Counted from the stretch's first letter, positions 26,663 through 36,304 are shown. The stretch: DNA of 64,000 nt from Pseudoalteromonas rubra (GCF_001482385.1 NZ_CP013611.1:1798001-1862000); one strand, 5' to 3'. Notes: generated from the letters alone by a model not told the origin. Numbers and translations: made by a program.

Positions 26663-27577
26663 CTAACGCCGGGATAAATGCACACCGGCCAGCATGCAAC
26701 GTACCGAGCCTCCGGCCAGTTCAATGGCAGACACGTCCAGCGGTAATAAGGTAACGCATGATTCGAGCACCGCAATTTGCTCGGCTGTCAGCGCATCATA
26801 CGCGGTTTGTGACAGCGCCAGTATGCGCCCGTTGTCTCCGCTTAACTCCAGCGCATTGCCACAAAACGCATTGATCTGCGCCTCACTCAACTCTATCAGC
26901 TTTTTGCCGACAAGCTGCAACCTGTGTTTAATTTCTGCACGCCGTTCAGGCTCAACTATCATCTCAAAGCCGCCCAGTGCGTAGTCGCTTCCCACGCACA
27001 ACAGCACGTTAGTATGATAGACAGGCACTCCCTCTTCACTGAGCGCATCAAACACCATAGGCTCAAAGTTGAAATGACTACAAAAGCGTTCCAGCACATG
27101 CGAATCGGTGCGTTTTGAGCGCGCCGTATAAGCAACCCGTTCAATGTGATCCAGCACCATGGCACCGGTGCCTTCCAGAAACAAACCGTCATATTCCAGG
27201 CCAGAATAATCAATCACATCCTGCACCCGGTATTCGCGCTTCAATAGCTCAATAATGTCTGTGCGTCGCTCACGACGACGGTTTTTGGCATACATGGGAT
27301 AAATGGCGATTTGCCCTCCCGCATGGGTTGAAAACCAGTTATTGGGAAACACTGAATCAGGCGTATCAGTACCCAAATCTTCAAACAAGTGCACCCGCAC
27401 ACCCGCTTGTTCGAGCTGTTCAGCCACCCGAGATACCTGCTCGTAAGCCAGCTGGCTGATACCACCGTCAAACTGCTGAGCCTGAGATTGAAAACTGTTA
27501 TCGGCCCGGGTTTCTTCATTGGGCGAAAAGCAATGTGGCCGGATCATCACAACGGCACTGGGGGCTTGTGGGAACAT
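26663..27577 (-). CDS. ctlX: Citrulline-hydrolase-like (CtlX) amidinotransferase-fold enzyme
   Basis: 304 residues. The guanidino-modifying (amidinotransferase/arginine deiminase-like) fold is shown by the N-terminal MIRPHCFSPNEETRADNSF, the substrate block DTPDSVFPNNWFSTHAGG, EGTGAMVLDH and the C-terminal ELAGGSVRCMLAGVHL with the active-site Cys. This set matches the CtlX branch, reported in Francisella for citrulline ureidase, rather than dimethylarginine dimethylaminohydrolase proper. It is cytoplasmic and upstream of the AGCS symporter in the same transcription unit. Family call strong, exact substrate (citrulline or related) by inference. Confidence 0.85.
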   Translation of the reverse strand: MFPQAPSAVVMIRPHCFSPNEETRADNSFQSQAQQFDGGISQLAYEQVSRVAEQLEQAGVRVHLFEDLGTDTPDSVFPNNWFSTHAGGQIAIYPMYAKNRRRERRTDIIELLKREYRVQDVIDYSGLEYDGLFLEGTGAMVLDHIERVAYTARSKRTDSHVLERFCSHFNFEPMVFDALSEEGVPVYHTNVLLCVGSDYALGGFEMIVEPERRAEIKHRLQLVGKKLIELSEAQINAFCGNALELSGDNGRILALSQTAYDALTAEQIAVLESCVTLLPLDVSAIELAGGSVRCMLAGVHLSRR

Positions 27578-27815
27578 AACTAAATACCTCTGATACTAAA
27601 AATGTACGCCGCTTTTATCCACGAAAAAGCAGGCCAATGGCTTAAACACACCTGCAAAACAAACCAGGTGCATCAGCTAGACGTATGAACAACGGAATAC
27701 TTTTTCACCAATTAACGTCCATAAAGAAAACAGCCGCAAAAACTATAGCAGTGATTTACTCCCTTACCCAAAGCACATACACTAGGCGCTGGCTTTACGA
27801 ATTCAGGAAGTAGTT

Positions 27816-29507
27816 ATGATCACGGTAGGTATCGACTTAGGCACAACCAATAGTGCTGTCAGCTATTGGGATGGTGAAAAAAGTGTATTAATTCCCAACT
27901 CTCTGGGTGACTACCTGACCCCATCGGTGGTCGGGGTGGACAATAGCGGCGAGATATTGGTGGGTAAAGCGGCCAAAGAGCGGCTGATCTCACACCCACT
28001 AAAAACCACGGCATTATTCAAACGCTATATGGGCACACAGCGCACAGTGACGCTTGGAAAGCAGCATTATACCGCCGCTGAGTTATCATCACTGGTGCTT
28101 AAATCACTGAAAGCCGATGCCGAAGCCCAATTATCGCAACCAGTTACACAAGCAGTGATCAGTGTGCCAGCGTACTTCAATGACTATCAGCGTAAAGCCA
28201 CTAAGCTGGCCGCAGAGCTGGCCGGGCTGGAAGTACTGAGACTGATCAATGAACCCACAGCCGCGGCACTGGCATACGGTTTACAATCACAAGAAGATGA
28301 CACCCATTATCTGATCCTGGATTTAGGTGGCGGTACCTTCGATGTCACCATTCTCGAATACTTCGATCGCGTCATGGAAGTCAAGGCGTCGGCCGGTGAC
28401 AATCATCTGGGCGGCGAAGACTTTACCGGTTTACTGATCTCGGACTTTTTGCGACAGCATCAGTTAGAGCCACAACAACTGAATGAACACCAACAACAAA
28501 ACCTGACCCGACATATCGACGAGTGTAAGTGCGGTTTAAGTGGCGAAAAGCAAACCCAGTTTGACATAGAACTGTCTAACCAGACCTTGCGCTATGAATT
28601 AACCGAAGAAAAAATGCGCGAGATCTGCCAGCCTCTACTCAATCGCTTGCTGACCCCTATTGAACGCGCGTTTAACGATGCCGGACTGTCACCCTCAGAC
28701 ATAGATCATATTGTCATGGTAGGCGGTGCATCGCGTATGAATATCTATAAACAATGTCTGATCAAAGCACTAAAATGCTTCCCCACAACTCAACTCGACC
28801 CGGATCTGGTCGTCGCCCTCGGTGCAGGTATACAAGCCGGCCTGGTTGATAAAGATGAAGCACTGGATGATGTGGTACTGACCGACGTATCCGCCTTTAG
28901 CCTGGGCACGGGTACCCACAATGAGCACGATCATGATGGCAAAGTGGGTAACTACTTTACTCCCATTATTGAACGCAATACGGTATTACCATGCAGCAAA
29001 GAAAATACTTTTTTCCCTGTCCATAAATCCCAGGAACACCTGTTGATCACAGTCTATCAGGGGGAAAGCCGGTATGTTAAAAACAACATCAAACTCGGCG
29101 AAATTGATGTGCCGCTGCCCAAGGCAGATAACATCGAGGACAAACTAGTCAGGGTACGCTTTACGTACGATGTAAGCGGCCTGCTGGAAGTAGATATTAC
29201 CGTAGAGCAGACTCAGCAAACCATTAGCCAGACCTTTGAACAATCTTCCTCTGTGTTGTCAGACAAAGAAAAAGCCCAGCTGAAAGAAAAAATGCAAAAG
29301 CTCAAAGTCCATCCGCGAGATCAGCAGCGCAACCGCCTGCTAATGGCTAAACTGGAACGTATCTATGAACAAAGCCGCGCTCAGTACCGTGAACAAATTG
29401 CTGAGCTGATCGCATTCTGGGAAGCCGCGTTAAGCGCTCAGGATAACCAACGCATTGATCAGGCTTATGAGGAAATTACTCAGTTTTTAAAAGAGTTAGG
29501 TGAATAA
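27816..29507 (+). CDS. hscC: Hsp70-family chaperone HscC
   Basis: 563 residues, near the length of E. coli HscC and shorter than DnaK because the C-terminal lid is reduced. The Hsp70 ATPase motifs are complete: VGIDLGTTNSAVSYWDG, VISVPAYFNDYQRKATKLAA, NEPTAAALAYGL, LILDLGGGTFDVTILEYFD and HIVMVGGASRM. HscC is a specialised cytoplasmic Hsp70 that does not replace DnaK. AGGAA lies 6 nt before the ATG. The next gene, with a start that follows the hscC stop by one base, encodes a J-domain protein, as in E. coli where djl genes sit by hscC, so the two form a chaperone pair. Confidence 0.92.
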   Translation: MITVGIDLGTTNSAVSYWDGEKSVLIPNSLGDYLTPSVVGVDNSGEILVGKAAKERLISHPLKTTALFKRYMGTQRTVTLGKQHYTAAELSSLVLKSLKADAEAQLSQPVTQAVISVPAYFNDYQRKATKLAAELAGLEVLRLINEPTAAALAYGLQSQEDDTHYLILDLGGGTFDVTILEYFDRVMEVKASAGDNHLGGEDFTGLLISDFLRQHQLEPQQLNEHQQQNLTRHIDECKCGLSGEKQTQFDIELSNQTLRYELTEEKMREICQPLLNRLLTPIERAFNDAGLSPSDIDHIVMVGGASRMNIYKQCLIKALKCFPTTQLDPDLVVALGAGIQAGLVDKDEALDDVVLTDVSAFSLGTGTHNEHDHDGKVGNYFTPIIERNTVLPCSKENTFFPVHKSQEHLLITVYQGESRYVKNNIKLGEIDVPLPKADNIEDKLVRVRFTYDVSGLLEVDITVEQTQQTISQTFEQSSSVLSDKEKAQLKEKMQKLKVHPRDQQRNRLLMAKLERIYEQSRAQYREQIAELIAFWEAALSAQDNQRIDQAYEEITQFLKELGE

Positions 29508-29508
29508 A

Positions 29509-30252
29509 GTGACAGAAAACCCCTGGGAAATACTGGGTGTCGACCCTAGTGCAGACAAAAAAGCCATAAAACGCGCCTATACAAGTAAGCTCAAGCTGTG
29601 TAAACCCGATGAAGATCCGGAAGGGTTTCAGCGGCTGCGTGCCGCCTATGACGCAGCACTGGTACATCTGGAAGCACAGCCTCAGCAGCGAGTGAAATTA
29701 AGCGCAACAGATGAACAACCATCAGCACATGCAGAACCCGAAACCGTCACGCCGGAGATTTTACCAGACACAACCCCGGCGGCTCAGTTTGAACCACCCC
29801 AGGCACAATCCAGCTCGCCGCCTCAGCTCGATTCAGAGATGCAGGAGTTTGACACTGAGTTAACAGAGTTGCTGGACAATTCGTATCGCCGCAATCAACA
29901 AGGGGCCTGGCAGTTGCTCATTGAGCACCCAGCCTGTGTCAATGTACAAAGCCGCCGGGCCGCGTCGCACCGAATATTCCACAGCGTGCTGAACTATCAA
30001 AAATCAGAACGCGCAGAAGTCACCCCGCTGGACATAGAAGTATTGGTATTTCTGAGCCTGCATTTTGACTGGGCGGAAGATCAGGAACTGGAGCAACAGG
30101 TGGGTCATCCCGACTTTTACAATATGACCCATAAAGAGATGCCAGAACCAGAGATCCGCATTGAACCGGTGGGTGATACCAGCAACACTGCCAACCTGTT
30201 TATTGGCCTGACCATACTCTGTGCCCTTGGCCTGATCATGATTTCTATCTAA
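29509..30252 (+). CDS. J-domain co-chaperone of HscC (DjlB/DjlC-like)
   Basis: 247 residues from a GTG at 29509, chosen because AGGTGA lies 5 nt upstream, overlapping the end of hscC; this suggests translational coupling. The N-terminal 60 residues form a J domain (NPWEILGVDPSADKKAIKRA, then KLKLCKPDEDPEGFQRLRAA). The HPD tripeptide that normally triggers Hsp70 ATPase is KPD here. A Pro/Gln-rich linker (about 65-110) leads to a helical domain, and the protein ends in one TM helix (LFIGLTILCALGLIMISI), giving a tail-anchored form. It probably recruits HscC to the inner membrane. Its stop overlaps the convergent transporter gene by 4 bases. Confidence 0.85.
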   Translation: MTENPWEILGVDPSADKKAIKRAYTSKLKLCKPDEDPEGFQRLRAAYDAALVHLEAQPQQRVKLSATDEQPSAHAEPETVTPEILPDTTPAAQFEPPQAQSSSPPQLDSEMQEFDTELTELLDNSYRRNQQGAWQLLIEHPACVNVQSRRAASHRIFHSVLNYQKSERAEVTPLDIEVLVFLSLHFDWAEDQELEQQVGHPDFYNMTHKEMPEPEIRIEPVGDTSNTANLFIGLTILCALGLIMISI

Positions 30253-31205
30253 GCGTCTGGTACCTCTGCGCTCTGTTTAACTGACTGAGGTAACAGGCCG
30301 TGACTATGTCTGCGCCACCAGGTGGCCAACACAGAGCCACTGACATTGTGCCAGATCGAAAACAAAGTACCCGCCAGTGCACTGGCGGGGGCAAAAAACT
30401 TCATCGCCAGCGCAACTGCCAGTCCGGAGTTTTGTAGCCCCACTTCCAGTGCAATCGTACGACAGCTCGTTTCAGGTAAACCCAGCTGCTTCGCTACCAA
30501 GTATCCGAGCGACAAACCCGTCGTATTATGCAACACCACCGCCAGCGCGACTATCGGCCCTATGGTTGGTAAGGTTGCCGCATTTAATGCCACCACAATC
30601 GCGATGATCAACACAATTGCAGCCACGGAGAATAGCGGTAACAGCGGTGCAAGCCGCTGAATAGATGCGCTAAAAAAATAATTGAGAAGCACACCTGTCA
30701 GCACAGGGAACAACACAATTTTGAGTAAATTCAGCATCATACCTGCCAGTGGAATATCAACCACCTGACCTGCCAGTAACTCAACCAACAGCGGAGTCAA
30801 CACCACACCCACAAGGGTGCTCATGGCCGTCATCGAAATAGACAGGGCCACATCACCTTTGGCCAGAAAACACATCACATTGCTGGCTGTCCCGCCTGCG
30901 ACACAGCCAACCAGTACCATGCCTAAAGTCAGATCGGCATCAAACTGAAACAACATCGCGATCAGTAACGCCACCAGTGGCATTACGCTAAACTGCAACA
31001 CCAGACCTATCAGCACCGCTTTAGGCTGACTCAGTACATGACGAAAGTCTGCCGGTGTCAGGGTTAATCCCATCGTTAGCATAATAAACGCAAGTAATGG
31101 AATGATGGTGGCTTTTAAAGCGACAAAAGGTTCAGGTGTATAAAATGCAAAGACACTGAGCAAAATCGCCCAGAGTGGAAACAGTTGGATGATAAAACGC
31201 AGCAT
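30249..31205 (-). CDS. BASS family sodium-dependent transporter
   Basis: 318 residues from the ATG at 31205. Nine or ten TM helices with the bile acid:sodium symporter signatures: TMGLTLTPADF early, VGCVAGGTASNVMCFLAKGD in the middle and IALEVGLQNSGLAVALA near the C-terminus. Bacterial BASS proteins move organic anions such as pantoate, bile acids or keto acids; the substrate here is open. The gene overlaps the J-protein stop by 4 bases in the convergent direction. Confidence 0.92.
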   Translation of the reverse strand: MLRFIIQLFPLWAILLSVFAFYTPEPFVALKATIIPLLAFIMLTMGLTLTPADFRHVLSQPKAVLIGLVLQFSVMPLVALLIAMLFQFDADLTLGMVLVGCVAGGTASNVMCFLAKGDVALSISMTAMSTLVGVVLTPLLVELLAGQVVDIPLAGMMLNLLKIVLFPVLTGVLLNYFFSASIQRLAPLLPLFSVAAIVLIIAIVVALNAATLPTIGPIVALAVVLHNTTGLSLGYLVAKQLGLPETSCRTIALEVGLQNSGLAVALAMKFFAPASALAGTLFSIWHNVSGSVLATWWRRHSHGLLPQSVKQSAEVPDA

Positions 31206-31347
31206 ATAAGGCACTCAGTATGGCAATCAAGATGACTCAGTTATACCGTAGTTAATCTGGAAAACAAATCCTGCCTCTGTGGCTCGTTTTTTATCACCTA
31301 TATGATAAGGTTAGGTCCTGTATCGTGGATTTATGCGAAGGACTGAC

Positions 31348-32340
31348 ATGGCCGAGTACCGCTTTTTATCTTATCGTTTTGATTGCCAGACTCATACACT
31401 AAAACAAGGCAAACAACTTCTGGAACTGCGCCCCAAAGCTGCCAAAGTGCTGAGTTATTTGCTGCAACATGCCAATACCGTGGTCTCCAAACAGGAGATA
31501 ATCGAAGCCGTGTGGGGCCATCCTCATGTGCAGGAACATCGCCTGTTTCAACTGATCAGTGAACTTAGAAAGCTGGCCCCCGAACAAGACCTGATCCGCA
31601 CCTACCCTAATCAGGGCTACAGCTGGCAGGTAAAAACCAAAGTGGTTTTGCCGCCGTCGCGTCAGCGGATCGCCCTGGCAGCATCATTGCTCCTGTCTGT
31701 TGGCGTCGCCAGCGGCGCTTATCTGAACAATCAGCCTGCATCTTCCAGCACACCGGCGCTGCTGCCAGCTTTGTCGGCATACCACAAAGCCATTGTGGCC
31801 TTTGAGCACCAAAATTACCCGCAGGCGCAGCAGTGGCTGACTTTCAGTTTACAAGAAAACCCTGAGTCCATTGAGGCGCAATTGCTGCTGGCCGAAACCT
31901 TATTACAAATGAATGAAACAGCGCAGGCGCAGCACTATGCCAGTCAGGTGGTTCAGCACACCCCAGTGAATAGCTATTATTTTTCACAAGCGTCAGATCT
32001 GCTCAGTCGGCTCTCAATCAGTCAGGCGCGCTTCTCCGAGGCGCTAAACTTTGCCATTCAGGGACAGCAGGCCATAGATCAGCAAGCAATTTGCAGCGCG
32101 GTGGTCATGCGACAGCGCATCGCAGATTTGATCGTCGCGCAACCGGAATCATTACAGTCTGCAACACTGCACAGTGCCACAGCACAACTCGCTCACGGAT
32201 CTGCACCCACCAACACAGCGCAACACATCGACTCACAGCAGTCCGAGCTGTGCAAGCAGCTCACCCAACCCGGGCCAACTTCGATGCGACTTTGTACACC
32301 GTCCAATGGCGCTCATACAAGTCGAGAGAGACTTGCTTAA
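31348..32340 (+). CDS. Winged-helix transmembrane regulator with short TPR part
   Basis: 330 residues from the ATG at 31348 (GAAGGA lies 5 nt upstream). N-terminal OmpR/CadC-type winged helix (KAAKVLSYLLQHANTVVSKQ, then TYPNQGYSWQ), a TM helix near 107-125 (RIALAASLLLSVGVASGAYL), then a helical repeat region to about 250. The last about 60 residues are low-complexity, Gln/Thr/Ser-rich, unlike the rest, and a different frame is open at the same place, so a frameshift at the 3' end is possible. It resembles a smaller paralogue of the regulator at 5894. The next two genes on the same strand could be its targets. Confidence 0.8.
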   Translation: MAEYRFLSYRFDCQTHTLKQGKQLLELRPKAAKVLSYLLQHANTVVSKQEIIEAVWGHPHVQEHRLFQLISELRKLAPEQDLIRTYPNQGYSWQVKTKVVLPPSRQRIALAASLLLSVGVASGAYLNNQPASSSTPALLPALSAYHKAIVAFEHQNYPQAQQWLTFSLQENPESIEAQLLLAETLLQMNETAQAQHYASQVVQHTPVNSYYFSQASDLLSRLSISQARFSEALNFAIQGQQAIDQQAICSAVVMRQRIADLIVAQPESLQSATLHSATAQLAHGSAPTNTAQHIDSQQSELCKQLTQPGPTSMRLCTPSNGAHTSRERLA

Positions 32341-32458
32341 CCAATTGATTTAATTACTTTGATAGAAATTTATAGGTCATTTTAAGGCGAATTTAAAAGC
32401 CATTATCAGCCAGCTTAGTTATAACCGGGGCATCTTTTTTGTCAGCTGGATATTTACT

Positions 32459-33214
32459 ATGACCTTGTCTACTTCAGTTTCAACTTTGCTGCTTGGCACA
32501 GCATTACTGAGTGCCTCTCCTTTGGCCGCAGAGCCAAACACCCCAACGACTGCCAAAGCAAGCTCCCCACAACAACAAGCCAAAAATAAATTGCGCGCGC
32601 TGGTTGGGACAAACATCGATTTTGACCTGCACCCCTACTCAGATGACTTCTTTCGCCTCACACTCGGTAATGAGCACCTGTTGTTGTCAAAAGATGGTAA
32701 TTACCTGTTCAGTGGTCGTGTTATTGATGTGCGCAATCGGGTTGATCACATCGCTAAGATACAGCAAATTGCCAATCAACAAAAAATGGCTGATATACCT
32801 TATGAGCAATTATTAACCTATCCGGCACAGGATGAAAAATACCGCATCACAGTGTTCACCGACATCGATTGCCCTTACTGCCGTAAATTTCATAAGGAAC
32901 TGCCCGCGCTTAATCAACAGGGCGTCACAGTCCATTATGTGATGATACCCAGAGGCCGAGCAGGCAGCCCCGCCTATCAAAAAACGGCGGCAACGCTCTG
33001 CGCTGAGCGACCTAATCAGGCTATGGATGCCGCAATGCGCAGCACCCCCGCGCCAGCAGAAAACACAGAGTGTGGACACTCACTGGATATTCAGGTTTCA
33101 CTGGCACAACAATTTGGGTTTCAGTCGACACCTACTATCCTGCTGCCCAATGGGGAAGCGGTCCCGGGTTACTTACCAGCCAGAGATCTGGTGGCGCGGC
33201 TGGCGCAGCGCTAA
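32459..33214 (+). CDS. DsbC/DsbG-like periplasmic disulfide isomerase
   Basis: 251 residues. Signal peptide to about residue 23 (LLLGTALLSASPLAA). An N-terminal DsbC-type dimerisation part (YLFSGRVIDVRNRVDHIAK) precedes a thioredoxin-fold domain with active site DIDCPYCRKFHKE near 138 and the cis-Pro loop QSTPTILLPNG. It probably rearranges or reduces disulfides in the periplasm. The CPYC active site differs from the CGYC of E. coli DsbC. It is shorter than the 116-residue-spaced classical DsbC by little; length is normal. It sits between a membrane regulator and a histidine kinase with gaps of about 120-130 bases. Confidence 0.87.
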   Translation: MTLSTSVSTLLLGTALLSASPLAAEPNTPTTAKASSPQQQAKNKLRALVGTNIDFDLHPYSDDFFRLTLGNEHLLLSKDGNYLFSGRVIDVRNRVDHIAKIQQIANQQKMADIPYEQLLTYPAQDEKYRITVFTDIDCPYCRKFHKELPALNQQGVTVHYVMIPRGRAGSPAYQKTAATLCAERPNQAMDAAMRSTPAPAENTECGHSLDIQVSLAQQFGFQSTPTILLPNGEAVPGYLPARDLVARLAQR

Positions 33215-33346
33215 CCTCGGATCTGCCACTCTGAAAGGCAGTGTAATTGGCATTCCGACACAAACGGGTTATTATTCAATCATTCATAATGGCCCTTGCC
33301 AGATCCAATTGGCGCGAGAAATACGGGTAGTACGATCGGAAGTTCG

Positions 33347-35578
33347 ATGTTAATGATGCGCTTACAGAGCCTGTTCAGGCCAGGATTCCAAGGCTTTATT
33401 CGCTACACCCTGCTGGCGTTGCTATTGTGCTCCTCAGTGGCTCAGGCGTTTTCCATCACAGAAGCAAAGCGCCAGCTAGACAACGCGCAAGACCTCAGAA
33501 GCAGCTCGCCTCAGTCTGCGATCAGGTTACTGGCCCAACTCGCAGATGAGCCGGATCTGAAGTCGTATCCGCAAGAGTATTACGAAACGTTAATGGCGCT
33601 GGCTCACACCCTGATCAGTCAGGGCGACTACGATAAAGCGCAACAGCGCAGTGAGCAACTACAGCACTTCGCCATCGCGCAAAGCAATCCCTATCACCAT
33701 GCCTATTCCTTTTTATTATTGGGGTTTATCGCGGACAACCAAAGTCGCTTTGATCAGGCGCAGGCCTATTACAACGATGCACTCGACACCGCGATTGATG
33801 CCAATGATAACGAAATGATTGCACAATCCTATGAACGCATTTCTGCGGTACTGCGGCGCCAGGACAAGTACATCGAAGCCCTGAAGGTGGCTCAGAAATC
33901 CATCAATGTACTCAGCATTCTGGGAGAAACAGAAGTCTACGCCAGAGCGCTGGTTAACCTGGGGATTATTCAGACCGCACTGGGGGATCATGAGAGTGCG
34001 CTGGAAACCTTCACCCGCTCTTTTGAGCTCAGCAGGGAGCTGAGTTTTGACAAAGGTATCGCCGACTCCATTTATGAATCTGGCGTGGTGTATCAGCGCA
34101 TGGAAAACTACCCGGCCGCGCTGAAACACTTTAAGATGGCACATGAACTCGATGAAAAATCGGGTAACCTGATGGACATAGGCAACAGTGCTATGCGCAG
34201 CGGGTTTATGGCACTCGAGACCGGCGACCTGACAGAAGCAGAATACTTCGCAACCAAGTCACAAAAGTTCTATACACAGATTGACTCGAAAAGTGGCCTG
34301 ACTCGCAGTTACAACCTGCAAGCCCGGATAGCACTCAAATCGGAGCAAACAGCACTGGCAACAGAGTATGTGGAACAATCGCTAGAAATTGCCAATAACT
34401 ATAACCTGACAGGCTATTTAGTTGCTTCTCAGCTGACTCAGGCACACATTGCGGCGGCCTCACAAGATCACGAGACAACACTTGAACGGGCGCATCAAGC
34501 CCTCGCCACTGCAACGCTGATTAATGACAAAGACGGCCAAATCAAATCCTATCAACTGCTGGCAGACACTTACCAGGCTATTAAGGATCCGCAAAATGCC
34601 CTCGACGCGCACCTGAAATTTACCCAGCTCAGAGATGACCTGGGCAACAGTCAACACAACCTGACACTGGCCGCTTTGCAAAGCCGGGTTGAATTTATTC
34701 GCAAACAACAAGAAATCGAAACCCTCAATCTCGACCGGGCACTAAAGGACACCCAGCTCAGAGAGCGTGAGTGGCAACTCAAGGCATGGTGGTTCGGCAC
34801 AGCCGGGGTTTTTATGCTGGTGCTCGCAATTGGTTATCGGCAAGTCAAAAAACGCAAACTGGCTGCCGAGCGCGCGGCTCTGCTGCAAGAAGTGGTCGAC
34901 AAGAAAAATGCGATGCTGGCAGATGTCTCTCATGAGATCCGCACCCCGCTCACGGCACTGCAACTGCAGGTTGAAGCGTTACAATTTAATATCGCCCAGG
35001 ACGTTGATGCCTCCTACAATACGATCAATCGTAAATTGTCTGATATTAACCGCCTGATCTCTGATATTCACCAGCTGGCCATGGCCGATTCACAGAGCCT
35101 GTATCTCAACCTGGTGCAATGTAATCTCACCGAAGTCATGACACTCTGGGAGCAGGAGTTTGCTCAGTTCTCGCACGGAAAAGGCTTTGACTGGGAAGCA
35201 AACATTCAGCTAACCGGTGCAGTGGCCGTGAGTTGGGACATGGATCGCATTAAGCAGGTACTCACAAACTTGATCGCCAACAGCACCTTGTATACTGATA
35301 AACCGGGTAAACAGCGGCTCAAGGTCTGGCAACAACATAAAAAAATACACATTACCCTGGAAGACACTGCACCGGGCGTGATTGATGAACATCTGAGCGA
35401 GATATTCGAGCGATTGTTCAGGGTAGAAAAGTCCAGGAGCCGACGTACCGGCGGCTCAGGTCTGGGCCTGGCCATCTGTAAAAGCCTGATAGAAGCACAT
35501 CACGGTAAAATAGTGGCCCAGCATAGTGAGCTGGGCGGATTGAAAATCGTGATAGTGCTTCCGACAGAGGTTAACTAA
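33347..35578 (+). CDS. TPR-sensor histidine kinase, orphan
   Basis: 743 residues from the ATG at 33347 (GGAAG lies 4 nt upstream). Signal or first TM segment (FIRYTLLALLLCSSVAQAF), then about 400 residues of TPR repeats in the periplasm (AYYNDALDTAID, ALVNLGIIQTALGDHESALE, YPAALKHFKMAHELDEKSG), a TM helix near 480 (WFGTAGVFMLVLAIGY), a HisKA H-box with DVSHEIRTPLTALQ near 529 and an HATPase domain (LTNLIANSTLYTD, LEDTAPGVIDEHLSE, GGSGLGLAICKSL). All catalytic motifs look intact. No response regulator is adjacent; the partner must be elsewhere, one candidate being the orphan regulator at 17472. Its stop overlaps the convergent ABM gene by 4 bases. Confidence 0.9.
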   Translation: MLMMRLQSLFRPGFQGFIRYTLLALLLCSSVAQAFSITEAKRQLDNAQDLRSSSPQSAIRLLAQLADEPDLKSYPQEYYETLMALAHTLISQGDYDKAQQRSEQLQHFAIAQSNPYHHAYSFLLLGFIADNQSRFDQAQAYYNDALDTAIDANDNEMIAQSYERISAVLRRQDKYIEALKVAQKSINVLSILGETEVYARALVNLGIIQTALGDHESALETFTRSFELSRELSFDKGIADSIYESGVVYQRMENYPAALKHFKMAHELDEKSGNLMDIGNSAMRSGFMALETGDLTEAEYFATKSQKFYTQIDSKSGLTRSYNLQARIALKSEQTALATEYVEQSLEIANNYNLTGYLVASQLTQAHIAAASQDHETTLERAHQALATATLINDKDGQIKSYQLLADTYQAIKDPQNALDAHLKFTQLRDDLGNSQHNLTLAALQSRVEFIRKQQEIETLNLDRALKDTQLREREWQLKAWWFGTAGVFMLVLAIGYRQVKKRKLAAERAALLQEVVDKKNAMLADVSHEIRTPLTALQLQVEALQFNIAQDVDASYNTINRKLSDINRLISDIHQLAMADSQSLYLNLVQCNLTEVMTLWEQEFAQFSHGKGFDWEANIQLTGAVAVSWDMDRIKQVLTNLIANSTLYTDKPGKQRLKVWQQHKKIHITLEDTAPGVIDEHLSEIFERLFRVEKSRSRRTGGSGLGLAICKSLIEAHHGKIVAQHSELGGLKIVIVLPTEVN

Positions 35579-35895
35579 GGCGCTTGCTCCCGGTTCTGAC
35601 TGCCATAATCGCGCATCACCCCGGCGACACGAATACGGTAGTGCTGAAACATCTGCTGTCTACCCTGTTGCTGTGCCGCTCTGTGCTCTTCTTGCATTCG
35701 CCACTGCAGCACAGCAGCTTCATCCCGCCAGAATGACAGTGAGAGCAGTAACTCAGGGTCATTCAGACTTTGATACCGCTCAATTGATATAAATCCGTCG
35801 ATGTTTTGCAGTCTGGGCTTCAGATCTGCCGCGATGTCCAAATAGGCCTGTCGCTTGGTCTGGTGAGGCGTTACCTCAAAGATAACGGCAATCAC
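35575..35895 (-). CDS. ABM-domain (antibiotic biosynthesis monooxygenase-like) protein
   Basis: 106 residues from a GTG at 35895. The GTG overlaps the TGA of the upstream gene as GTGA, with GGGAGTGAAGG before it, so the two are translationally coupled. The single dimeric alpha-beta barrel domain is shown by IVIAVIFEVTPHQTKRQAYL, DGFISIERYQSLNDPELLL and SFWRDEAAVLQWRMQEEHR. These small proteins act as cofactor-free oxygenases or heme-binding or stress proteins; activity is not predictable. It pairs with the NIPSNAP gene, which has the same fold. Confidence 0.85.
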   Translation of the reverse strand: MIAVIFEVTPHQTKRQAYLDIAADLKPRLQNIDGFISIERYQSLNDPELLLSLSFWRDEAAVLQWRMQEEHRAAQQQGRQQMFQHYRIRVAGVMRDYGSQNREQAP

Positions 35896-36224
35896 AATGC
35901 CTTCACTCCCTGCAGATAAGTTTGCTCTATACAAGATAAGAAGCTGCGCTTTTCTTGCAAAATAAAGCCCGCTTCTAAGGCAAAGTGAAAATTGGCCCGC
36001 CCTTGTTGATCCGCTTTCAGGCGCACGCGGTACGCCTCATATTCAGCCAGGCTGGTAAAGCTGATCAGGCCATAAGCGACAAAATTAGTGCCCTCATGGG
36101 GCGCAAAATAGCCAATCAGTTCACCACCACACCTCGGGATGACCTCACCCCAATTTCGGGCGTATTGCTCAAACAAGTCCAGCTTACCCGGGTCAATCCG
36201 ATACTCAATAAAACACGTGATCAT
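35892..36224 (-). CDS. NIPSNAP family protein
   Basis: 110 residues from the ATG at 36224 (GAGGAG lies 10 nt upstream). One NIPSNAP/dimeric alpha-beta barrel domain: MITCFIEYRIDPGKLDLFEQ, WGEVIPRCGGELIGYFAPHE and TNFVAYGLISFTSLAEYEAY. Role unknown; in bacteria often next to small oxygenases. It is the first gene of a two-gene unit with the ABM protein, divergent to the ArsR-type regulator 80 bases away. Confidence 0.88.
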   Translation of the reverse strand: MITCFIEYRIDPGKLDLFEQYARNWGEVIPRCGGELIGYFAPHEGTNFVAYGLISFTSLAEYEAYRVRLKADQQGRANFHFALEAGFILQEKRSFLSCIEQTYLQGVKAL

Positions 36225-36304
36225 AATGCATTGTCTCCTCTTGCGTTTTTCGGCACTATATCGATCACTCACTATCCATGCTTCGGCCTATATCGAACTA
36301 TCTA

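Noticed and set aside
32091..32348. Alternate frame at the 3' end of the wHTH regulator, a possible frameshift
   Set aside because: Both frames are low-complexity and neither resembles a known domain, so a frameshift cannot be shown.
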